13,094 nt of DNA from an uncultured Caulobacterales bacterium (GTDB lineage: Bacteria; Pseudomonadota; Alphaproteobacteria; Caulobacterales; Caulobacteraceae): positions 1 to 13,094 of the forward strand of contig CAIUZX010000088.1 in assembly GCA_903903715.1 (NCBI GenBank), given 5' to 3'. Of the stretch, positions 1 through 7,527 are shown piece after piece (position 1 is the stretch's first letter; every line of letters begins with the position of its first letter). A program made the position numbers and the translations under genes. The notes beneath the pieces are model-generated. The model did not search any database, was not told the DNA's origin, and saw only the letters and a list, made by a program, of their open reading frames with translations.

Positions 1-1400
1 GCCAGCCTCGCGATCACATCATCGATCCGGGCCAGAGGTGTCGCTGTGGTCGTGACCGGTTGTCGTCCCGGTGGGCGTTCATTGATGCGCGAGACGTCGA
101 GATCGCCGAAAAGGGTGAGTTCCAGCGTGCGCGGGATCGGTGTCGCGGACAGGGCGAGGAGGTGAACGCTTCCGCCCTTGCGCATCAGGCGCCGCCGCTC
201 CGCCACACCGAAGCGGTGCTGTTCATCGATGATGGCCATCGCCAAGGCCTTGAAGATCACCTCCTCCTGGAACAGTGCGTGAGTGCCGACCGCGACCTGT
301 GCGTCTCCGGTCGCGAGCATGACCAGTTTCTCAGCTCGCGCCGCGCCTTTATCACGTCCCGTCAGAAGAACTGTATTTATACCCATAGAAGCAAGAGGTT
401 GGGTGATGCTTTCAAAGTGTTGACGGGCCAGGATCTCGGTCGGCGCCATGAAGGCCGTCTGATAACCGGCTTCAGCCAGATCGGTCATCGCCAGCAGGGC
501 CACCACCGTCTTGCCAGAGCCGACATCGCCCTGCAGTAGCCGCCGCATTTGCTCACCCGACGCAAGGTCCGCCCGAATATCCGCGACTGCGCGGAGCTGC
601 GCGCCGGTCAGCTGGAAGGGCAGGTCGGCCTGCAAACGGCTCGCCCAGTTTCCCTGCCTCACCGGGTCAGCAGGTTCCGCACGGCGTAGGACCTTTCGTC
701 TGGCCATGGCCAGTTGATGCGCCAGCAGCTCATCAAAAGCGAGCCTTTGCCGCGATGGCGCTGTCGGCTGGAGATCAGCCCGCGATGCGGGGTTATGTAG
801 AGACATCAGAGCGTCGCGCCAGGCTGGCCAGCCCATACGCTCGATCCAGGCTGCGTCCTGCCATTCGGCGAGCTCCGGGGCGCGTTCGGCGGCGTTGGCG
901 GCCAGCCGCCTCAGGACGCGCGGGGAAAGACCTGCTGTCCCCGGATAGACTGGCTCAACCAGAAGGATCTCGCTGCGGCGCTCGACCGGCAAAAGATGGT
1001 CTGGGTGAGCAATTTGCGGGTCGCTCCCAAACCGCTCCACCTTGCCGGACACGAGCCGGATCGATCCGGGCGGATGGGATTGCTCCAAGTGAGGGCCAAA
1101 GCCTCGGAACCAGACCAAGGTCACGGCGCCCGAGTCGTCATAGGCTCTGATCCGCCATGGCTGGCCTTTCCGATGCGGCGGCAGGTGCCCCTCAATGACG
1201 ACTTCAAGGAGGACCATCTCGTCATTGGCGGCGCCCGCAACCTGTGTCGCTCGCCGCTCAATGAGCCCGGTCGGGGCCAGGTAGGCGAGATCGCGCACGA
1301 TCGGCCCCGCAGCCCGGATCACCAGCGGGGCGATCCTGGGGCCAACGCCCTTCAGGCTCGCCACCGGCGCGTAGAGAGGAAAAAGACTTTGCGGACGCAT
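1..1400 (-). CDS. recG: ATP-dependent DNA helicase RecG, N-terminal two thirds (runs off left edge)
   Basis: RecG is a double-stranded DNA translocase that reverses stalled replication forks and processes branched recombination intermediates. I translated this frame by hand from the ATG at 1398-1400. It stays open for 466 codons to the window edge, so about the last third of the roughly 700-residue family length is missing. Residues 1 to about 230 form the wedge/OB-fold part, opening with a helix-hairpin-helix-like stretch (LKGVGPRIAPLV). Walker A GDVGSGKT lies at residues 291-298 (K297), the DEQHRFGV box typical of RecG at 392-399, and SATPIPRTL (motif III) near 418-426. The second RecA-like domain lies mostly outside the window. 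A GGTGG stretch just upstream of the ATG could serve as ribosome binding site. It is divergent from sdhE across 73 bases. The plus-strand ORFs over it are shadows. Family assignment is very secure. Confidence 0.95.
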   Translation of the reverse strand, partial: MRPQSLFPLYAPVASLKGVGPRIAPLVIRAAGPIVRDLAYLAPTGLIERRATQVAGAANDEMVLLEVVIEGHLPPHRKGQPWRIRAYDDSGAVTLVWFRGFGPHLEQSHPPGSIRLVSGKVERFGSDPQIAHPDHLLPVERRSEILLVEPVYPGTAGLSPRVLRRLAANAAERAPELAEWQDAAWIERMGWPAWRDALMSLHNPASRADLQPTAPSRQRLAFDELLAHQLAMARRKVLRRAEPADPVRQGNWASRLQADLPFQLTGAQLRAVADIRADLASGEQMRRLLQGDVGSGKTVVALLAMTDLAEAGYQTAFMAPTEILARQHFESITQPLASMGINTVLLTGRDKGAARAEKLVMLATGDAQVAVGTHALFQEEVIFKALAMAIIDEQHRFGVAERRRLMRKGGSVHLLALSATPIPRTLELTLFGDLDVSRINERPPGRQPVTTTATPLARIDDVIARL

Positions 1401-1473
1401 CTGACCACCATAGACCGCGCCGCGATTTCCGTTAAACAGGCGCGTCGCATCGTCGACGAAAATTCAGGTTTTC
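1401..1473. promoter_or_regulatory. recG/sdhE divergent intergenic region
   Basis: This 73-base gap between the two divergent starts must carry or adjoin the promoters of recG (leftward) and sdhE-mfd (rightward). It is more AT-rich than the flanking genes, with TTAAAC near 1432 and AAAATTC near 1459. I could not pick out a convincing -35/-10 pair in either direction, so the role is inferred from gene arrangement only. Confidence 0.35.
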
Positions 1474-1770
1474 ATGCAGCACGATTCAACAGATTCCGAC
1501 CGGCTCAAGAAGCTGAAATTCCGCGCCTGGCGCAGGGGGTTTCGGGAGGCCGACCTTATTCTAGGTCCTTTCGTCGATACGTACGGGCGAGAGCTGAGCG
1601 AAGCTGAGCTGGACGAGTTGGAAGTCCTGCTCGAGCAGCCGGATCAGTTTCTGTACGCCTGGATCATCGGTCGTGAGCCAGCGCCACAGGCGTTCGACAC
1701 GCCGCTTCTGAAACGGATCAGCGCCTTCCGTTTCGAGGCGCGCGGGACCCGAACAGATCTCGGAAGCTGA
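1474..1770 (+). CDS. sdhE: Succinate dehydrogenase assembly factor SdhE (flavinylation factor)
   Basis: SdhE (DUF339, YgfY/Sdh5 family) is a small cytoplasmic protein that promotes covalent FAD attachment to the flavoprotein subunit of succinate dehydrogenase, and in some bacteria fumarate reductase. The 98-residue product matches the family length. The signature RGxxE motif appears as RGFRE at residues 21-25, within KFRAWRRGFREADLILG, and the typical acidic helix ELSEAELDELEVLLEQPD and LYAWI follow. The ATG at 1474 gives the expected N-terminus; the ribosome binding site is weak (CAGG a few bases upstream). The stop is 10 bases before the mfd ATG, so the two are probably co-transcribed. The neighbourhood recG–sdhE–mfd is common in Alphaproteobacteria and reflects position, not a known shared function. 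Confidence 0.93.
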   Translation: MQHDSTDSDRLKKLKFRAWRRGFREADLILGPFVDTYGRELSEAELDELEVLLEQPDQFLYAWIIGREPAPQAFDTPLLKRISAFRFEARGTRTDLGS

Positions 1771-1780
1771 TGAACGTCGC

Positions 1781-4700
1781 ATGACTGTCGCCTCCACGTT
1801 GCCCGCTGAAATGAAGCGGCTCGCCTCCCAGTCTGGTCGTATCACTCTGTGCGGCGCGCCCGAAGGTTTTGACGCATTGGCCGCCGCTCAATTGGCGCGA
1901 GCCAGAGGCGGCGTGACCTTGTTTGTTGGGCGAGATCTCTCCCGGGCGAACAGCTTTGTGGACGCGCTGGCCTTCTTCGATCCTGAGCTTGAGGTGGTCA
2001 GTTTCCCCGGCTGGGACTGTCTTCCCTATGACCGCGTGGGGCCGAGCGCTGGGGTCTCGGCGAGCCGAATGGCGGCGCTTTGGTCACTGGCGTCGCGCGG
2101 CAAGGCTGATTCTTCACCGCTGATCGTTGTCGCCACCGCTTCGGGGGTCCTGCAACGTCTGCCCCCGGCGAAGGTTCTGCGTGAGGCGAGTTTCCGGGCC
2201 AAGATCGGCGACGATGTGTCGATCGCCAAGCTTGAGCGTTACTTCGCTGTGAACGGTTATGTTCGTGCGGCGACAGTTTCGGAAAAGGGTGAGTTCGCCA
2301 TCCGGGGGGGCGTGATCGACGTCTTTCCACCCGCCGCGACGGAGCCTGTTCGCCTCGATCTCTTCGGCGACACCCTCGACGCCGTCCGCGGCTTCGATCC
2401 CATGACCCAGCGTTCGACCTGCAAGCTCGACCGGGTGGAGCTTTTGCCCGTCAGCGAAGCCTTGGTCGACGAGGCCGCGATTTCGCGCTTTCGCAATGGC
2501 TTCATCCAGCTGTTCGGGGCCGCGACCGATGATCCGCTCTACGCGGCGGTCAGCGAAGGCGGTCGGCGCGGCGGGATGGAGCACTATTTGCCGCTGTTCT
2601 ACGAGCAGACCGAGACTGTTTTCGATTATCTCGGTCACGGCCCGCTCATATTGCTCGATCACATGGCTGAGGATGCGGTTCAGGAACGCATCTCCATGGT
2701 CGAGGACGCATATGACGCGCGCAGGGAAGCTGCGCAGGTGCGCGGCGGATCGAACTATCGCCCCCTGCCGCCAGGGTCCCTCTATCTCAATCAGGACAAC
2801 TGGACCTCTCAAGTCGCCGTGCACCCGGTGCGCCAGTTCACGCCCTTTGTCGAAGAGCCGTCTGCAGTGGTCGCTGATCTCGGCGCGAGAGCCGGTCGTA
2901 GCTTCGCCGCCGAGCGGGCCCAGGATAGCGTCAATCTGTTTGAAGCAGTGACCGCCCACGCCAAGGCGCTCGGGAGCAAGGGAAGGCGGGTGCTCTTCGC
3001 CTCCTGGTCCGACGGATCGTCGGACCGCCTCAGCACGATGCTTGGCGATCACGGGCTCAAAGATGTCCGGCTGGCGACCTCATATACGGACGCCCTGAGC
3101 TTTGGCGTCGCAGGCGCTCGCGGCAAGCCGCCGCAGCGCGCCGTACTCCCTATCGAGCACGGCTTCGAGACGGATAGTCTCGCCGTCATCTCCGAGACCG
3201 ACATGCTGGGCGACCGGCTCGCCCGTCCAAGGCGTAAGCGACGCGCGCAGAACTTTCTGGCTGAAGCGACTGCGCTGGCTCCCGGGGATCTGGTGGTCCA
3301 CATCGACCACGGCATCGGGCGCTATACCGGCCTGAAGACGCTCGAAGTGAACGGGGCTCCGCACGACTGTCTCGATCTGCAGTACGGGGGGGAGGCGAAG
3401 CTCTACCTTCCCGTGGAGAACATCGACCTTCTGACGCGCTACGGTTCCGACGCTGAGGGTGTGCAGCTTGACCGGCTAGGCGGCGCAGCCTGGCAGGCCC
3501 GCAAGGCCAAGGCCAAGGAACGGCTTCGGGATATGGCGGAGGGGCTCATCCGCCTCGCCGCCGCACGTGAACTGCGCACCACCGAACGGATCGACCCGCC
3601 GTCGGGGCTGTTTGACGAATTCTGCGCGCGCTTCCCGTACGAAGAGACAGAGGATCAGCTCAACGCCATTGCCGATGTGCTGGGCGATCTGTCCGGCGGC
3701 AAGCCAATGGATCGGCTCATTTGCGGCGACGTGGGCTTTGGGAAGACCGAGGTCGCTCTGCGCGCCGCCTTCATCATGGCCATGTGCGGCAAGCAGGTCG
3801 CTATCGTCTGTCCGACGACCTTGCTGGCCCGTCAGCACTTCCGCACGTTCAGCGAGCGCCTGGCCGGCTGGCCGATAAAGGTCCGCCAACTGTCTCGCCT
3901 GGTTCCGGCCAAGGAGGCCTCTGAAACCCGCGAAGGTCTCGCCAATGGGGAGATCGAAGTGGTTGTCGGCACCCATGCGGTGCTGTCCAAGCAGGTAAGC
4001 TTCCGTGACCTTGGCCTTGTGATCGTTGACGAAGAGCAACACTTCGGCGTCAAGCACAAGGAGAAGCTCAAGGAGCTTCGCGCCGACGTGCACATGCTGA
4101 CTCTGACCGCGACTCCGATCCCGCGAACCTTGCAGATGGCGCTGTCGGGCATCCGAGAGATGTCCATCATAGCGACTCCACCGGTCGACCGTCTGGCGGT
4201 CCGGACCTACGTCACGCCGCACGATCCGGTCCTGCTGCGCGAGGCCCTGCTGCGCGAGAAGTATCGTGGCGGCCAGGCCTATGTTGTGGTGCCGAGGATC
4301 GCAGATCTTGCGGACATGGAGCGGTTCCTGCGCGAACAGACGCCGGAGCTTCGTTTCGTTGTGGGTCATGGCCAGATGGCGCCAACTCAACTGGAAGAGG
4401 TCATGAGCGCCTTCTATGACGGTCGCTATGACGTGCTTTTGGCCACTACAATCGTCGAGTCCGGCCTCGACATTCCCTCGGCCAACACCTTGATCGTGCA
4501 TCGCGCCGACATGTTCGGCCTGTCCCAGCTCTATCAGCTTCGCGGGCGCGTGGGCCGGTCGAAGCAGCGCGCCTACGCCTATCTCACGACCCCCGCCGAC
4601 CGAACGATCACGGAGGGCGCTGAAAAGCGGCTGAAAGTGCTCCAGTCCCTCGACAGTCTGGGCGCAGGCTTCCAGCTGGCCAGCCACGACCTCGACATTC

Positions 4701-5284
4701 GCGGTGGGGGGAATCTTTTGGGGGACGAGCAGTCGGGGCATATTCGCGAGATTGGCGTCGAACTCTATCAGCAGATGCTTGAAGACGCCGTCGCTGAGCT
4801 CCGCGACGCTGGCGAAAGCGTGGCGGAGCGTGGCTGGTCGCCGCAGATCAACGCCGGCGCGGCTGTTCTGATCCCCGAGGACTATGTGCCCGACCTCAAC
4901 GTGCGCCTGTCCCTGTATCGCAGGCTGTCGGAAGCTGAACGCCCGGAAGATCGCGAGGCGCTGGCGGCCGAGTTGATCGACCGGTTTGGCCCAGTGCCGA
5001 AGGAGGCGGAACAGCTCTTGAAGGTCGTCGCGATCAAGGGGCTCTGCCGTCAGGCCGGAGTGGAGAAGGTCGACATCGGGCCGAAAGGCGCGGTCATCCA
5101 GTTCCGCGGTGACCAGTTCGCCAACCCGCTGGCGCTGGTGCAGGCCCTGCAACGCAACCAGGTCCTTTGGAAGCTGCGGCCTGACCACAAGCTTGTTGTT
5201 AAGGGCGAGTGGGACGCGCCGGATTTGAGACTGGCTGCGGCCGAGAAAATCCTGGCGGAACTCGCGAAACTCGCGGCCGCCTGA
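1781..5284 (+). CDS. mfd: Transcription-repair coupling factor Mfd
   Basis: Mfd removes RNA polymerase stalled at DNA lesions and recruits UvrA for nucleotide excision repair. The 1167-residue product is full length (E. coli Mfd is 1148). The N-terminal region to about residue 230 is the UvrB-homology module that contacts UvrA. The RNA-polymerase-interacting CarD-like domain starts near residue 500 (GDLVVHIDHGIGRY, 502-515). The translocase core has Walker A GDVGFGKT at 649-656 (K655), DEEQHFG at 750-756, TATPIPRTL at 776-784 and motif VI QLRGRVGRS at 919-927. The translocation-in-RecG (TRG) region follows with DLDIRGGGNLLG at 970-981. The C-terminal TRCF domain spans roughly 1020-1130. All key residues are present. 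Its 3' end is 6 bases from the convergent dsbA-like stop. A 570-codon open frame on the opposite strand (5188-3476) is a GC-driven shadow. Confidence 0.98.
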   Translation: MTVASTLPAEMKRLASQSGRITLCGAPEGFDALAAAQLARARGGVTLFVGRDLSRANSFVDALAFFDPELEVVSFPGWDCLPYDRVGPSAGVSASRMAALWSLASRGKADSSPLIVVATASGVLQRLPPAKVLREASFRAKIGDDVSIAKLERYFAVNGYVRAATVSEKGEFAIRGGVIDVFPPAATEPVRLDLFGDTLDAVRGFDPMTQRSTCKLDRVELLPVSEALVDEAAISRFRNGFIQLFGAATDDPLYAAVSEGGRRGGMEHYLPLFYEQTETVFDYLGHGPLILLDHMAEDAVQERISMVEDAYDARREAAQVRGGSNYRPLPPGSLYLNQDNWTSQVAVHPVRQFTPFVEEPSAVVADLGARAGRSFAAERAQDSVNLFEAVTAHAKALGSKGRRVLFASWSDGSSDRLSTMLGDHGLKDVRLATSYTDALSFGVAGARGKPPQRAVLPIEHGFETDSLAVISETDMLGDRLARPRRKRRAQNFLAEATALAPGDLVVHIDHGIGRYTGLKTLEVNGAPHDCLDLQYGGEAKLYLPVENIDLLTRYGSDAEGVQLDRLGGAAWQARKAKAKERLRDMAEGLIRLAAARELRTTERIDPPSGLFDEFCARFPYEETEDQLNAIADVLGDLSGGKPMDRLICGDVGFGKTEVALRAAFIMAMCGKQVAIVCPTTLLARQHFRTFSERLAGWPIKVRQLSRLVPAKEASETREGLANGEIEVVVGTHAVLSKQVSFRDLGLVIVDEEQHFGVKHKEKLKELRADVHMLTLTATPIPRTLQMALSGIREMSIIATPPVDRLAVRTYVTPHDPVLLREALLREKYRGGQAYVVVPRIADLADMERFLREQTPELRFVVGHGQMAPTQLEEVMSAFYDGRYDVLLATTIVESGLDIPSANTLIVHRADMFGLSQLYQLRGRVGRSKQRAYAYLTTPADRTITEGAEKRLKVLQSLDSLGAGFQLASHDLDIRGGGNLLGDEQSGHIREIGVELYQQMLEDAVAELRDAGESVAERGWSPQINAGAAVLIPEDYVPDLNVRLSLYRRLSEAERPEDREALAAELIDRFGPVPKEAEQLLKVVAIKGLCRQAGVEKVDIGPKGAVIQFRGDQFANPLALVQALQRNQVLWKLRPDHKLVVKGEWDAPDLRLAAAEKILAELAKLAAA

Positions 5285-5290
5285 TCGGGG

Positions 5291-5950
5291 TCAGTGCTGC
5301 CGCTGCGCCGTTGCGGTGTCGATCGCGCGGACCAGCTTTTCCGGCGACTCGGCGCCCATGACCGAGAACTGCTGGCCGAAGATCATGAAGGGCGCACCGG
5401 TGATCCCTCCGCGCACGGCGATGGCATGGTCGCGGGCTACAGCGTCCGCGTCCGACCCGTTGGACAGAAGTTCTAGAATGAGCAGCGGGTTCATCCCGCT
5501 GGCGCCGCCAATGTCCGCAAGCGTTTCAGGTTCTCCGATATCCCGCCCATCCGTGAAGTAGGCGGCGAACAATCCCTCTACGACCGTATCCTGCACGCCA
5601 TCCCCTTGCGACCAGCGGATCAGTCGGTGCGCGGCGGACGTGTTGGGGGAAATGGCGATCTTGTCGAGGTGGAGCGTGACGCCATCCTCACGCGCTGCTT
5701 CAGCCAGGGCGCGTCCAATGGCGGCACGACGCTCTGCATCGGGAAATTTCCTGGCCATGTAGGCGTGGCGATCCACGCCGCCTTCCGGGATCTGCGGGTC
5801 AAGGAGAAAGGGGCGCCACACCAGTTCAACGTTCAGGGCGGGCCGCATCGCCGCCGCCGCCTTCAGACGCCGCCAGCCCAGATAACACCAGGGACAGACG
5901 ACATCCGCCACCACGTCGATGACCAGATCGGGCGTGGAGGCTTTGGTCAT
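5291..5950 (-). CDS. DsbA family / FrnE-like oxidoreductase
   Basis: This 219-residue protein belongs to the thioredoxin-fold DsbA superfamily, in the FrnE/2-hydroxychromene-2-carboxylate-isomerase-like branch. A short beta strand (DLVIDVVADVV) leads to the redox motif CPWC at residues 19-22. It is followed by YLGWRRL, typical of FrnE-type proteins. The cis-proline loop is TGAP at 184-187 (P187), followed by FMIFGQQFSVMGA. There is no signal peptide, so the protein is probably cytoplasmic and acts as a thiol-disulfide oxidoreductase or isomerase; the substrate is unknown. The ATG is preceded by AGGA with 8-base spacing, which supports this start. It lies 25 bases downstream of popA on the same strand and is probably translated from the same mRNA. 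The 3' end faces mfd with a 6-base gap. The family call is firm; the role is not known. Confidence 0.9.
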   Translation of the reverse strand: MTKASTPDLVIDVVADVVCPWCYLGWRRLKAAAAMRPALNVELVWRPFLLDPQIPEGGVDRHAYMARKFPDAERRAAIGRALAEAAREDGVTLHLDKIAISPNTSAAHRLIRWSQGDGVQDTVVEGLFAAYFTDGRDIGEPETLADIGGASGMNPLLILELLSNGSDADAVARDHAIAVRGGITGAPFMIFGQQFSVMGAESPEKLVRAIDTATAQRQH

Positions 5951-5958
5951 CTTGGTTT

Positions 5959-5962
5959 TCCT
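5959..5962 (-). promoter_or_regulatory. Ribosome binding site of the DsbA-like gene
   Basis: On the minus strand this reads AGGA, 8 bases before the ATG at 5950, inside the 25-base gap after the popA stop. It supports the chosen start and independent initiation on a shared transcript. Confidence 0.55.
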
Positions 5963-5975
5963 AGATTCTCAGACG

Positions 5976-7322
5976 CTAGCTGACGGCTCTCGATAGGACC
6001 GACCGGGCCGCGCGCTCCAGTGTTTGAGCCGCACTCTCGCCCGGTTCTAGCTGCGCGACTCCGATGTCGAAATCAACGGTAAAGGCGGGTTGCTCCTCGC
6101 CGGCGTCGAAGGCGGTGCAGGCAATGACGGCGGCGACACGCTCGGCGGCGACCCTACAAGCAGCATGCGTTGCAGCGGGGAGGGCGAGCGCGAACACGTC
6201 TGACGCCAGTCTTGCCGCGGTGTCTTCCATGCGCACCAGGCGACCGATCATGGAGCCGATCTGCGGCGTGGCTTGATCGAGCCAACCGTTCGATCTCGCC
6301 CGAATGGCTTCCGGGCGATCCGAGATGCGCATGACGGCGACGGACAAGGGGCGGCGGCGAGCTGTGGCGGCCTGCGCCAATCGCGCAAGATGCGCCGCAA
6401 ACAGGTCGCGGGTGAATAGTCCCGTCGCGCTTTCCATCAGACCCGCATAACGCGACATGTCGAGCGCGCTGCGAACCGCGGATTCGTACCGATACCGGCG
6501 CGCAAGCGCGATGATCCGCGCGGCCGTTTCCTGGTCGCCGGTGCCCGGGTTAATGATATCCGACAAGCCGCGGTGGAATGCGTCTGCGCGTGCAACCGCC
6601 GCCTCAGGTTTCAGGGTCAAGATCGTCGGGATGTGGAACAGGCGCGTGTTCCGACGCATGCCGCCGGCAATAGACAAGGCTTCCGCGTGTGTGTCTCCGG
6701 ACCACAGCACGACCGCGTCGAAGGATTGTTCGTGAAGATAGTCGAACGCCGTATACGCGGTAAACGCGCCGGTAGTCTCGGCGCCGAGCGCGCGAAGTTC
6801 ATAATCCAGTTGCAGGAAGCGTGGCGAGGGCTCCCCTATCGTAAGGATTTGAAGAGGCTCTTTCGAAGCCGCTGCTTTCAAGGGCGCGCGCAGTCGGTCG
6901 ACAAAGGTTTCCGACCTGAGCGTCAGCTCTTCTTCAGCGACAGCGGATCTGGCCAGCATCTCGAGACGCAAGGCGGCCTGCGCCGGATGAAGATCGCCGC
7001 TGAGCGCCAGGTCAAACGCCTCGAGGGCTCCGGCGCCGGCTGCGGCGGCTCCCAGTCCGACGATGGGTGTCGCCCTGGGTCGAAGATGGGTTCTCAGCGC
7101 CATGGCGGCGGAAATGGCGGCGTCGAGATCCGAACGCGCGTCGATCATGACAGCCTGAACGGCGGAGTTGCGCACCAGGTCCAGCGCCGCCGCGGGATCA
7201 CGCACGATGATCGCCGGCCAAGCCAGCCTGGCCATTCCTTCAATGAGTGTGGCCAGACTTTCCGCCGTCGACGCGTCGCGACCTGGCGAATAGATGACCA
7301 CGCGCGCATCGCTAAACGCCAA
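5976..7322 (-). CDS. popA: PopA-like cell-cycle regulator (REC-REC-degenerate GGDEF, c-di-GMP effector)
   Basis: In Caulobacter, PopA is a PleD paralogue that binds c-di-GMP and directs RcdA and CtrA to ClpXP at the cell pole at the G1-S transition. This 448-residue product has the same layout. The first receiver-like domain (about 5-125) has an Asp at the phosphoacceptor position (VMIDAR, D61). The second (about 156-275) reads VVLWSGD there, with no Asp where the acceptor should be. The C-terminal GGDEF-fold domain (about 300-448) carries ASDVF at 373-377 in place of GGDEF, so it should not make c-di-GMP. The inhibitory site RxxD is intact as RMED at 364-367, so it should still bind it. The start is TTG, chosen because AGGTGG lies 10 bases upstream and no in-frame ATG precedes it. 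It is followed by the DsbA-like gene after 25 bases and is divergent from the CoA-transferase-fold gene. Confidence 0.88.
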   Translation of the reverse strand: MAFSDARVVIYSPGRDASTAESLATLIEGMARLAWPAIIVRDPAAALDLVRNSAVQAVMIDARSDLDAAISAAMALRTHLRPRATPIVGLGAAAAGAGALEAFDLALSGDLHPAQAALRLEMLARSAVAEEELTLRSETFVDRLRAPLKAAASKEPLQILTIGEPSPRFLQLDYELRALGAETTGAFTAYTAFDYLHEQSFDAVVLWSGDTHAEALSIAGGMRRNTRLFHIPTILTLKPEAAVARADAFHRGLSDIINPGTGDQETAARIIALARRYRYESAVRSALDMSRYAGLMESATGLFTRDLFAAHLARLAQAATARRRPLSVAVMRISDRPEAIRARSNGWLDQATPQIGSMIGRLVRMEDTAARLASDVFALALPAATHAACRVAAERVAAVIACTAFDAGEEQPAFTVDFDIGVAQLEPGESAAQTLERAARSVLSRAVS

Positions 7323-7332
7323 ACTGTCCGCC

Positions 7333-7338
7333 CCACCT
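7333..7338 (-). promoter_or_regulatory. Ribosome binding site deciding the popA TTG start
   Basis: The minus strand reads AGGTGG (then GGCGGA) upstream of the TTG at 7322, with 10-base spacing from the AGGTGG core. No in-frame ATG or GTG lies close upstream, so this site is the main argument for a TTG start. Confidence 0.5.
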
Positions 7339-7513
7339 ATGACCCGGAAACGCTCCGGACAACTTTATAACGGCCCATATAGAGCCTTGTCGGCGCAATT
7401 CCCAAGACTTGTCGCTCTTAGCGGGAATCATTTCTGGTGGAAATTGACGCTGCGTCCATCTGGTCAGGGTCTTGGGTGACGCTATAGGGTCAACGCTGAG
7501 TTTAAAACGCGAC
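7339..7513. promoter_or_regulatory. popA / CoA-racemase divergent control region
   Basis: This is the part of the roughly 200-base divergent gap that lies outside the two ribosome binding sites. It is noticeably more AT-rich than the genes, as expected for promoters. It contains an imperfectly spaced inverted repeat ATTCCC...GGGAAT (arms near 7398 and 7423) and a GANTC site (GAATC, 7425-7429), the target of the CcrM methylase in Caulobacter. TATA-like stretches in the popA direction (TTATAA and TATATG, near 7360-7380) have no good -35 partner. I see no complete CtrA box and no small ORF of note. Its regulatory role is inferred from position. Confidence 0.4.
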
Positions 7514-7519
7514 AAAGGG
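7514..7519 (+). promoter_or_regulatory. Ribosome binding site of the alpha-methylacyl-CoA racemase gene
   Basis: AAAGGG ends 8 bases before the ATG at 7528. An in-frame GTG at 7519 overlaps this site, so the ATG is the better start and the protein is 376 rather than 379 residues. Confidence 0.55.
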
Positions 7520-7527
7520 TGTGGAAG

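Noticed and set aside
60..1607. Several plus-strand open frames over the first 1.6 kb
   Set aside because: They are antisense to recG, whose helicase motifs read cleanly on the minus strand; the frame is simply cut by the window edge.
2114..3052. 312-codon minus-strand open frame inside mfd
   Set aside because: Antisense shadow of the Mfd N-terminal modules; no motif, no ribosome binding site, and no reason to think it is expressed.
3476..5188. 570-codon open frame on the minus strand inside mfd
   Set aside because: It lies wholly antisense to conserved Mfd motifs, has His/Gln/Arg/Leu-rich composition typical of a GC-rich shadow frame, and shows no recognisable domain.
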